Made by a program: the position numbers and the translations under genes. A DNA stretch of 64,000 nt from Massilibacteroides sp. (GTDB lineage: Bacteria > Bacteroidota > Bacteroidia > Bacteroidales > Tannerellaceae): assembly GCF_028705895.1 (NCBI RefSeq), contig NZ_JAQWCQ010000012.1, positions 1 through 64,000 of the forward strand. The letters are read 5' to 3'. The notes beneath the pieces are model-generated. The model saw only the letters and a program-made list of their open reading frames with translations. It was not told where the DNA came from and did not search any database. Below, piece by piece: positions 28,661-35,755 of this stretch. The first letter of the stretch is position 1. Each line of letters opens with the position of its first letter.

Positions 28661-29293
28661 TTATGGCTTCCAGTTTGCAGGGTCTTTACGCCATTCCTGT
28701 AATGTCGCGATTTCCGATTCGTCAATGTAATCAGTACGGACTGCTTCTTCAATTACAGCGTCATAATTACTCAAGGTCGTAAGAGCTACTTTAGCCTCTT
28801 TGAATTGTTGAGTAGCAATGGGGAAACCATGCGTAAAGATAGCTACCATACCAACAACATCACATCCGAAATTGCGAACTGCTTGTACAGCTTTGAGGCT
28901 ACTGCCCCCTGTAGATACCAGGTCTTCAATAATTACTACTTTGGATCCCGGCTTCAATTCTCCTTCGATCAGATTTTCCAACCCATGATCTTTCGGAGTT
29001 GCACGGATATACACGAATGGTAAACCTAATAAGTCGGCTACCAATGCCCCTTGGGCAATTGCTCCTGTTGCTACCCCTGCAATAGCGTCTGCGTTTTCGT
29101 ACTTTTCACAGATAATACGCGCAAGTTCTAATTTAATAAAAGTACGAACCGCCGGATAAGAAAGCGTTTTTCTGTTATCACAGTAAATCGGAGACTTCCA
29201 TCCCGAAGCCCAGGTAAACGGATTAGCCGGTTGTAATTTTACGGCTTTGATCTTTAACAATTTCTCTGCAACTAATCTTTCCAGTGTTTTCAT
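28661..29293 (-). CDS. pyrE: Orotate phosphoribosyltransferase
   Basis: A 210-residue enzyme joining orotate to PRPP in pyrimidine synthesis. Start is ATG 29293 (MKTLERLVAEKLL); the reading up to 29323 begins with TTG. FTWASGWKSPIYCDNRK is the orotate loop and VVIIEDLVSTGGSSLKAV the 13-residue PRPP motif. It is the first gene of the pyrE/SRPBCC/argH run, with TACTTTTG on the minus strand at 29321-29328 as a possible -7 element. Confidence 0.96.
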   Translation of the reverse strand: MKTLERLVAEKLLKIKAVKLQPANPFTWASGWKSPIYCDNRKTLSYPAVRTFIKLELARIICEKYENADAIAGVATGAIAQGALVADLLGLPFVYIRATPKDHGLENLIEGELKPGSKVVIIEDLVSTGGSSLKAVQAVRNFGCDVVGMVAIFTHGFPIATQQFKEAKVALTTLSNYDAVIEEAVRTDYIDESEIATLQEWRKDPANWKP

Positions 29294-29320
29294 ACTATGA
29301 ATAATATTTATATACAAACG

Positions 29321-29328
29321 CAAAAGTA
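29321..29328 (-). promoter_or_regulatory. -7 element for pyrE
   Basis: TACTTTTG on the minus strand matches TAnnTTTG, 28 bases before the pyrE ATG. No clear -33 box. Confidence 0.4.
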
Positions 29329-29376
29329 GGCAAACTGTATGATATAACCTTGTCTCGGGGATGTAAAATTTTTATG

Positions 29377-30069
29377 TCATTGAGCAATAGAAAGAGTAAA
29401 TACGCTGATTTCTATCTTTGAACAAAGGCGTAATTCTTCAATACAGGCATTTAATGTGGCTCCTGAAGTTATTACATCATCTATAAGCAATACATGTTTC
29501 CCTTCAAAGGCGTTCGGGTTAGTAAGGGAAAATGATGTTTCCATACCAGTCATTCGTTCGTATAAATTTTTACGTGTTTGCGTATTTGTCTTTTTTTCTC
29601 TCGCTAAAGAAACAGTGTCGATCGATCTGTTAATAACGGAATTAAATCCTTTTGCAATCCATTCGGATTGGTTATATCCACGTTTTTTTAATCGTGTTTT
29701 ATGTAAGGGAACCGGAATGAGTACATCCGGTAACTCATATTCCGGAGAACGGGAGATTGCTAATGCGGCCATTCGTCCTAATGTGAACCCTAACCTTTTG
29801 TTGTTGTAATATTTAAGAGAAAAAATGAGCTTCTGAGTGGCGTTTCCTTTCTTGAAATGTAAAAAAGCATGTGCTGATTTGACCTCCGGTCTTCCCGCAA
29901 AGATTTTAGCGGCAGGGTTAGTCCCCTTCTCTGATCTTGTATAGGATAGTCGGTTGAGGCATGATAAACAAAGAAAGTCTTCTCCCGTAATCAATGGCGT
30001 TTTACAGACAATACAGCTGTTTGGGAAAAACAAGGATACAAAATCACTCCAAATACGTGTCATCCGCAT
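29377..30069 (-). CDS. ComF-family phosphoribosyltransferase-like protein
   Basis: A 230-residue protein. A four-cysteine zinc knuckle at Cys19, Cys22, Cys34 and Cys37 precedes a type I phosphoribosyltransferase domain with the PRPP loop VLLIDDVITSGATLNACIEEL. In Gram-positive bacteria ComFC works in DNA uptake; its task in Bacteroidetes is not known. The start overlaps the recX end by 26 bases; a second ATG at 30063 is possible. Confidence 0.88.
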   Translation of the reverse strand: MRMTRIWSDFVSLFFPNSCIVCKTPLITGEDFLCLSCLNRLSYTRSEKGTNPAAKIFAGRPEVKSAHAFLHFKKGNATQKLIFSLKYYNNKRLGFTLGRMAALAISRSPEYELPDVLIPVPLHKTRLKKRGYNQSEWIAKGFNSVINRSIDTVSLAREKKTNTQTRKNLYERMTGMETSFSLTNPNAFEGKHVLLIDDVITSGATLNACIEELRLCSKIEISVFTLSIAQ

Positions 30070-30535
30070 CGGGGTTGAGTATTTCTTTTAAACAAGAGGA
30101 TATTAGCGAACTTTCAAACCCTCGTCCTGCAGCAAAACGGAATAGCTTGACGAATACTTCCCGGGCATTCTTGCCTCTTACACTTTTCTTCTTTTGTGTT
30201 AGAAGTTCTTTAAGGTTTTTTCTGTATTCATTCTCATCTAATTCACCTAAGATTGTATCTGATAAAGCAGGAGTAATCCCTTTTCTGATTAACTCATATT
30301 TTATTTTAATACGTCCCCATTTGTTGAAATTCGACTTGTCTTTTATATATGCCCGTACATATCTTTCTTCGTCTATGAATTTTTCAGCAATAAGTTTATT
30401 GATTATCCTCTCACATGCATCTGCGGATAATCCGCTTGTTTCTGTTTTTTTTCGTATTTCCTGAATGCAATATTCTTTCATAGAACAAAGAGATGCCATT
30501 CGGTTTAATAGTTCTGATTCGGTTGTCTCTTTCAT
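30044..30535 (-). CDS. recX: Regulatory protein RecX
   Basis: A 163-residue helical-repeat protein that modulates RecA filaments. ATG 30535 is chosen because it overlaps the prmC stop as ATGA; the ORF reads open to 30589 but only inside prmC. The three tandem three-helix repeats are seen as EYCIQEIRKKTETSGLSADACERIINKLIAEKFIDEERYVRAYI, then KWGRIKIKYELIRKGIT and KLFRFAAGRGF. The name rests on FIDEERYVRAYI and on the KWGRIKIKYELIRKGI stretch typical of the family. No recA gene is in the window. Confidence 0.9.
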   Translation of the reverse strand: MKETTESELLNRMASLCSMKEYCIQEIRKKTETSGLSADACERIINKLIAEKFIDEERYVRAYIKDKSNFNKWGRIKIKYELIRKGITPALSDTILGELDENEYRKNLKELLTQKKKSVRGKNAREVFVKLFRFAAGRGFESSLISSCLKEILNPDADDTYLE

Positions 30536-31371
30536 CGTAATGCTTTGATTATTCTGTCTTTTCCGGCTAAATCTTTCACTAATATACAATCCCTGTAACC
30601 TTTCTGAATAAGCAATTCAACAGTCTCATTTCCTAATGCCTCGTTGATTTCAAAATAGATCCGTCCGCTGTTGTTCAGATGTAGAAGCCCGAATTCTGCA
30701 ATAGCGCGATAAAAAACAAGTGGGTCGTGATTGGAGACAAACAAAGCAAGATGGGGCTCATATTCCAAGACATTCGGCTTCATTTCCTCCTTTTCTTTCT
30801 CCATTACGTAGGGTGGATTACTTACAATGATATCGAGTTTGTGATCGGGATACATTTTCTCTGTTAAAACATCGAACGATAGGAAGCTTACCTTCGCTTT
30901 GTTTCTTGTTGCATTGCTTCTTGCTAAAGAAAGCGCTTCTTCCGAAATATCAATACCGGTAACTTTCGCGTGATCCAATGCGTTTGCTAATGAAATAGCT
31001 ATACAGCCACTCCCGGTTCCGATATCTAATACGTTTAATTTTTCTGTTTTCTCTGTGCGAACAATAAGATCCACTAATTCTTCTGTTTCGGGGCGAGGAA
31101 TCAGAACAGAAGGCGTGATGAAAAACTCATTTCCATAAAAAACGGTAGTCCCTAAAATATACTGTATCGGCTCTTTTCTTAATAAACGTTCAACAATCGA
31201 TTTGATTTGCCCCTTCATTGCTTCTGATAAATCCCTATCTTTGTCAAGAATCAATTGATGAGGCTCAAGATGACAGACTTCTTTCATTATGAGATGAGTC
31301 AGACTTCTGATTTCCTCCGGTGGAAACTGATTCTCCAATGTTTTTCTCAGGTAAGCAATGGTATCGTTCAT
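30532..31371 (-). CDS. prmC: Peptide chain release factor N5-glutamine methyltransferase
   Basis: A 279-residue SAM-dependent methyltransferase that modifies the GGQ glutamine of RF1 and RF2. The N-terminal helical domain precedes a Rossmann fold with VLDIGTGSGCIAISLA and the catalytic NPPY in IVSNPPYVMEKEKEE. A TACTTTTG element at 31396-31403 (minus strand) can serve as promoter. It leads the prmC/recX/comF run. Confidence 0.95.
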   Translation of the reverse strand: MNDTIAYLRKTLENQFPPEEIRSLTHLIMKEVCHLEPHQLILDKDRDLSEAMKGQIKSIVERLLRKEPIQYILGTTVFYGNEFFITPSVLIPRPETEELVDLIVRTEKTEKLNVLDIGTGSGCIAISLANALDHAKVTGIDISEEALSLARSNATRNKAKVSFLSFDVLTEKMYPDHKLDIIVSNPPYVMEKEKEEMKPNVLEYEPHLALFVSNHDPLVFYRAIAEFGLLHLNNSGRIYFEINEALGNETVELLIQKGYRDCILVKDLAGKDRIIKALR

Positions 31372-31395
31372 TTTCTTTTGTGCTTAAACAAGGAA

Positions 31396-31403
31396 CAAAA
31401 GTA
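31396..31403 (-). promoter_or_regulatory. -7 element for prmC
   Basis: TACTTTTG on the minus strand, 25 bases before prmC, in the 55-bp gap shared with divergent ribD. The -33 box is not clear. Confidence 0.4.
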
Positions 31404-31426
31404 ATTAAAATAGAAGATTTAAGAGG

Positions 31427-32500
31427 ATGACAATAGATGAAAAATACATGAGACGCGCCATTCAATTGGCAATGAACGGGCGAGGTGCCGTGATGTCAAA
31501 TCCAATGGTGGGTGCAGTCATTGTGCATAACGATCGCGTGATAGGAGAGGGATACCATCGGAAATATGGAGGTCCGCATGCAGAAGTAAATGCTATACGT
31601 TCTGTGGAGGATGAATCTTTACTGCCCGAATCCACCATGTATGTTACCTTAGAGCCCTGCTCCCATTACGGAAAAACCCCCCCTTGCGCAGAATTAATAG
31701 TCAGAAAGAGGATTCCCCGGGTTGTGATCGGCTGCTTAGATCCCTATCCGGAAGTTGCCGGCAGAGGTGTAAGGATTCTGCAAGATGCCGGAGTAGAGGT
31801 TGTTACCGGAATTCTGGCGAAAGAAACCTTTGGGTTGAATCGTTCTTTCATGACTGCTCATCTCCGCAAACGTCCCTATGTTATCCTGAAATGGGCGCAA
31901 AGCTCAGATGGTTTTATTGATAAAATAAGAAAAGACTCTTCAACGCCTGCTGTTGTCTTATCTCCCCCTGATTCTATGCGTTTAGTTCATAAACTGCGGG
32001 CAGAAGTAAATGCAATAATGGTAGGTACGCGTACAGCTATATTAGACAATCCTTCTTTGACAGTGCGTAATTGGATAGGTGATTCTCCTGTACGGGTTGT
32101 GATTGATAAAACCCTGAAAATACCACTCTCCTATAATCTGTTGAATGGGTTGGTTCCTACTCTTGTTTTTACGGAAAAAGAAGCGGAGAACAGGACAAAT
32201 GTAGAATATGTGACAATTGATTTTAAAAGAGAAATCTTAGCTCAGGTATTAGCTCAGTTGTATAAGAGAAAATTGCTGTCTTTATTGGTGGAAGGAGGTA
32301 CAACACTTCATAATCAATTCCTGAAAGAAGGACTATGGGATGAAATAAGGATGGAAACGGCTGCCATTTCCCTGCATAAAGGCGTTCCGGCACCCGATGT
32401 GAGAGCTGTTTTGCCATTAGATGGTGGTGAAATTCGAGGTAGGTATAAATATATATATAACCCGGATTCATATCTTGAAAGTTCTTCATTCTCAGTGTAG
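31427..32500 (+). CDS. ribD: Bifunctional riboflavin deaminase/reductase RibD
   Basis: A 357-residue two-domain enzyme for the second and third steps of riboflavin synthesis. The deaminase zinc site is HAEVNA (His51, Glu53) with PCSHYGKTPPC (Cys78, Cys87). The reductase domain begins near residue 150 (RPYVILKWAQSSDGFI) with VLSPPDS and VMVGTRTAILDNPSLTVR-type residues. The N-terminus is divergent from prmC by 55 bases. No other rib gene or FMN riboswitch is seen near it. Confidence 0.95.
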   Translation: MTIDEKYMRRAIQLAMNGRGAVMSNPMVGAVIVHNDRVIGEGYHRKYGGPHAEVNAIRSVEDESLLPESTMYVTLEPCSHYGKTPPCAELIVRKRIPRVVIGCLDPYPEVAGRGVRILQDAGVEVVTGILAKETFGLNRSFMTAHLRKRPYVILKWAQSSDGFIDKIRKDSSTPAVVLSPPDSMRLVHKLRAEVNAIMVGTRTAILDNPSLTVRNWIGDSPVRVVIDKTLKIPLSYNLLNGLVPTLVFTEKEAENRTNVEYVTIDFKREILAQVLAQLYKRKLLSLLVEGGTTLHNQFLKEGLWDEIRMETAAISLHKGVPAPDVRAVLPLDGGEIRGRYKYIYNPDSYLESSSFSV

Positions 32501-32504
32501 TTCT

Positions 32505-32586
32505 TTTACCATATCTGTGGAAAAACTTTTCCACAGATATGGTAAAGTTTTTCCACAGTTATAGAAAAACTTTCCGACAGATATGG
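32505..32586 (+). repeat. 20-bp-stem hairpin plus 22-bp tandem repeats
   Basis: TTTACCATATCTGTGGAAAA (32505-32524) is followed after two bases by its exact inverse (32527-32546). The right arm then begins a run of three related words at about 22-bp spacing: TTTTCCACAGATATGG (527-542), TTTTCCACAGTTATAG (549-564) and CTTTCCGACAGATATGG (570-586), last two digits of 32000s. TTTTCCACA resembles a DnaA box. Because it lies right after ribD and ends in T runs it probably acts as the ribD terminator; the tandem units are extra. Confidence 0.7.
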
Positions 32587-32762
32587 AACAAAAGACATAT
32601 ACTAATACTAAAAAATATATATTGGATAGAGAAAATCTTTTTCAGATAAAAAAGAGTAACTCTTTTCTGGTCTTGGTTTGGGATTTGTTTAATAGAAAAA
32701 TAAGTCTGAAAAAAAACAATCGCGACCTTGTTTGTCACTAAAATATTATAAATTATAGATGC

Positions 32763-32797
32763 TTTGAGGTATAAAGCCAAAAATGTTTCTACTTTTG
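32763..32797 (+). promoter_or_regulatory. Promoter of the DUF6242/porG/uppS/bamA run
   Basis: TTTG at 32763-32766 and TACTTTTG at 32790-32797 are 23 bases apart, slightly longer than the usual 19-21. The gene starts at 32828. The remainder of 32587-32824 is AT rich, with a 7-bp-arm hairpin (AAAGAGT/ACTCTTT near 32651-32665) and nothing else assigned. Confidence 0.5.
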
Positions 32798-32827
32798 TGG
32801 CTTGATATGCAACAAACTTAAGTTTTG

Positions 32828-34195
32828 ATGGAAAATAGGATACTTTTATTTTTTACATGTTGTTTTACTTTATTGCTGTCTTCTTGTTTGGGCTCTGACG
32901 ATGAGGTGGAATACGATATAGCAAAAAACTGCCAAATAAACTCATTCGTGCTGGCTCATGATTCAATACCAACGTTAAGTACGACAAAGTTTACTATAGA
33001 CCAGCTGAATAATAAGATTTATAATCAGGACTCTTTGCCGTATGGAACAATTGTTGAAAAGGTTGTTCCTACAGTGACGTATATATCATCGGTTAGTATT
33101 GGTGCCGTACAAGTAATACAGGAAGCAACCGGTGATACAATTTACTGGAACGGAACAGATTCTTTAGACTATTCCAAACCGGTGAAATTTATTATTACTG
33201 CCTATGACGGAGTTACAAAGAAAGAATACGATACACGTTTGAATGTGCACCAGTTAATCCCTGATTCCATGGTTTGGTCTCAGTCTTCCGTCTCTTTACC
33301 GGGTACTGCAGTTGCTGAAAGAAAGGTAATCGCATTTACTTCCGAAGGAAGTGAATCATATTATATGTACACGAAAGAAACCAATGGCTATCACTTATAT
33401 ACCGCATCAACATCTGACTTATCAACCTGGAGTTCGCAAGAATTGAACGGTTTGCCTGAAGAGGGTATAAGTTGGAACCAATTGATTGAATATGAAACAA
33501 GCCTGTATGTACTGTCAACAGATCATAAGCTCTATGTATCAACGGATGGAGAAAACTGGAGCTTAGTTGATAACTCTCCTTCAATTATTGCTTTGTTGGG
33601 AGTTGTACATGAAGAGACAACTGCTAAGAGACCATCAGCTTTAGCCGCTATAGCTTCTGTTGATGGGGTAACCCGTTTTGCAAATATGGATAAAACCGGC
33701 GTTTGGTTTGAAGGAGATGATGTTCCTGCTCAATTCCCCATATCAGATTTTGCGTCTTTATCCTATAATCTGATGTACAGAGAGCGTTTATTGCTGATCG
33801 GAGGAAAGAATACGGAGGGTACAGTTCTGGCGGATACCTGGTCAACAATGGATGGCATAAGTTGGGTGTCAACAACCTCAGATATTTCTTTTACAGCAAG
33901 AGAAGGTGCGTCAGTCGCTTTGTATGATTCTACCTTTTTCATGATTGGCGGATTTGACTCTGAGGGAGCAGGTTTGAAAGATATTTACCGTTCAAAAGAC
34001 AATGGGCTTACCTGGATGTTGTCAGATTCTCTGGTAGTTATGCCTGAAGAATACAAAGCACGTGGTAGCGCTTCTTTAATTGTAGATGATAAAACGAATT
34101 ATATGTATCTTTTCGGAGGAAAAGATTCAAAAGGAAATAATGATTTAGGAGACCTCTGGCAAGGACGTATTAACCGATTGGGGTTTAAGAAATAA
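32828..34195 (+). CDS. DUF6242 lipoprotein with Kelch-like C-terminal propeller
   Basis: A 455-residue predicted lipoprotein. Start is ATG 32828 (MENRILLFFTCC), not TTG 32825. Lipobox LLSSC, Cys18 or so. The N-terminal 130 residues form an Ig-like/DUF6242 region (INSFVLAHDSIPTLSTTKFTI). The rest is a beta-propeller with Kelch-type blades: LIGGKNTEGTVLADTWSTMDG, MIGGFDSEGAGLKDIYRSKDNG and LFGGKDSKGNNDLGDLW. The family occurs in Bacteroidales upstream of this envelope gene run; role unknown, maybe a surface scaffold. Confidence 0.75.
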   Translation: MENRILLFFTCCFTLLLSSCLGSDDEVEYDIAKNCQINSFVLAHDSIPTLSTTKFTIDQLNNKIYNQDSLPYGTIVEKVVPTVTYISSVSIGAVQVIQEATGDTIYWNGTDSLDYSKPVKFIITAYDGVTKKEYDTRLNVHQLIPDSMVWSQSSVSLPGTAVAERKVIAFTSEGSESYYMYTKETNGYHLYTASTSDLSTWSSQELNGLPEEGISWNQLIEYETSLYVLSTDHKLYVSTDGENWSLVDNSPSIIALLGVVHEETTAKRPSALAAIASVDGVTRFANMDKTGVWFEGDDVPAQFPISDFASLSYNLMYRERLLLIGGKNTEGTVLADTWSTMDGISWVSTTSDISFTAREGASVALYDSTFFMIGGFDSEGAGLKDIYRSKDNGLTWMLSDSLVVMPEEYKARGSASLIVDDKTNYMYLFGGKDSKGNNDLGDLWQGRINRLGFKK

Positions 34196-34277
34196 AACTT
34201 CCCTCTATGGAGGGTATAATTTTACAGCTGTTTTACCGTTAGAAAAAGAAGGTATAGAACTATAAGAAACGATTTAT

Positions 34278-34982
34278 ATGACTTCTACTTCTTTTCAACA
34301 GCTGATTCTGATAATCCTTTTACTTATCTTGCCTGTGGAACTTCGTGCTCAGGAATATAAGTATGAAATCGGAGGTATTGCCGGTACTTCCTTTTATATG
34401 GGGGATGCAAATAAAAGCGGTGTTTTTAAGAATTTAAATCCTGCATTCGGAGGTGTATTCCGCTATAATGCGAATTTCAGGGTTGCTTTTAAGGGAAATC
34501 TGGCGTGGGCTAAGGTTACCGGGAGTACGGAAGGATTAGATAATGTTTTTCCCGAAAATTCACAAGCAACATTTGATCGTAATGTGGTAGATCTCGGAGG
34601 TCAGATGGAATTCAACTTTTTCCCATATAGCGACAAGTATGCTTATATGAATACCAAGAAAATAACACCTTATGTGGTATTTGGACTTGGAATTACGGTC
34701 GCGACAGGAGGAAGTAACACTTTTGTTGGCCCTAATATTCCTTTAGGAGTAGGGGTTAAGTATAAAGTAAAAAATAGAGTGAATTTAGGTTGTGAATTTA
34801 CGGTTCGTAAATTATTTGGTGATAATTTTGAAGGAGCCGCTATTTTGGATGATCCTTACAATCTGAATTCAGACTGGTTGAAAAATAATGATTGGCATTC
34901 GTTATTTCTTTTGTCAGTAACTTGGGACTTCGGTCCGCGGACAAGGCCTTGTAATAATATACAACGCTTTTCCGGCTTTTAA
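34278..34982 (+). CDS. DUF6089/PorG-like outer-membrane protein
   Basis: A 234-residue barrel-like protein with a signal peptide (ending LRAQ near residue 24). EYKYEIGGIAGTSFYMGDANKSG is typical of the DUF6089 family, to which P. gingivalis PorG of the type IX secretion machine belongs. Its position directly before uppS, bamA and two skp genes is the same as in P. gingivalis. No other type IX component is in the window, so the activity in secretion is unproven; an outer-membrane assembly role fits the neighbours. Confidence 0.75.
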   Translation: MTSTSFQQLILIILLLILPVELRAQEYKYEIGGIAGTSFYMGDANKSGVFKNLNPAFGGVFRYNANFRVAFKGNLAWAKVTGSTEGLDNVFPENSQATFDRNVVDLGGQMEFNFFPYSDKYAYMNTKKITPYVVFGLGITVATGGSNTFVGPNIPLGVGVKYKVKNRVNLGCEFTVRKLFGDNFEGAAILDDPYNLNSDWLKNNDWHSLFLLSVTWDFGPRTRPCNNIQRFSGF

Positions 34983-34997
34983 AGAAACAAAGACAAA

Positions 34998-35747
34998 ATG
35001 TCATTAAAAGATAAAATAGATAGAAATAGTTTGCCGCAACATATTGCGGTTATTATGGATGGAAACGGAAGATGGGCAAAAGAACGGGGAAAAGACCGCA
35101 GTTATGGACATCAGGAAGGCGTTGTATCTGTTCGTAAAATTGTTGAGGCAGCAACAGCTATCGGTTTAAAGTACCTTACGGTCTATACTTTTTCAACAGA
35201 GAACTGGAATCGTCCGGAGGAAGAAGTTCGTGCACTTATGCAATTACTTGTTTCCGCAATTCATAAAGAAACCCCGGATCTTATGAAGAATAACGTGAGA
35301 TTGATGGCTATTGGAAATTTGTTGCAATTGCCGGAAGGTACGCGCGCTACATTGCAAGATTGCATTAATCAGACTTCGGCCAACACAGGAACTACCCTTG
35401 TTTTGGCTCTTAGTTATTCCTCTCGTTGGGAACTCACCGATGCAATGAAGCAATTGGCAGAAAAAGTAAAAAGAAACGATTTGAATATCGAAGATATTAC
35501 CGAACTTGTGGTTTCAAAACACCTAACTACTCGAGATATTCCCGATCCGGATCTTTTAATAAGAACAGGGGGAGAGAAAAGGCTCAGTAACTTCCTGCTT
35601 TGGCAGCTTTCGTATGCAGAACTATACTTTACGGATGTGTTTTGGCCAAGTTTCAGAGAAGAAGAGTTGTATGGAGCTATATTGTATTATCAACAACGTG
35701 AAAGGCGTTTTGGTAAAACAAGTGAGCAAATTAATTATAAACAATAG
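34998..35747 (+). CDS. uppS: Isoprenyl transferase (undecaprenyl pyrophosphate synthase)
   Basis: A 249-residue cis-prenyltransferase making the C55 lipid carrier for peptidoglycan and glycan assembly. The catalytic Asp lies in [15 protein letters not shown], followed by [25 protein letters not shown] and the C-terminal [31 protein letters not shown]. It lies 15 bases after the PorG-like gene and 8 before bamA, so the three are cotranscribed. Confidence 0.96.
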   Translation: MSLKDKIDRNSLPQHIAVIMDGNGRWAKERGKDRSYGHQEGVVSVRKIVEAATAIGLKYLTVYTFSTENWNRPEEEVRALMQLLVSAIHKETPDLMKNNVRLMAIGNLLQLPEGTRATLQDCINQTSANTGTTLVLALSYSSRWELTDAMKQLAEKVKRNDLNIEDITELVVSKHLTTRDIPDPDLLIRTGGEKRLSNFLLWQLSYAELYFTDVFWPSFREEELYGAILYYQQRERRFGKTSEQINYKQ

Positions 35748-35755
35748 CTGTTAAT

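Noticed and set aside
32505-32586. Replication origin at the TTTTCCACA repeats
   Set aside because: No dnaA, no parABS, and the location after ribD; only three diverged words, best read as terminator plus repeats.
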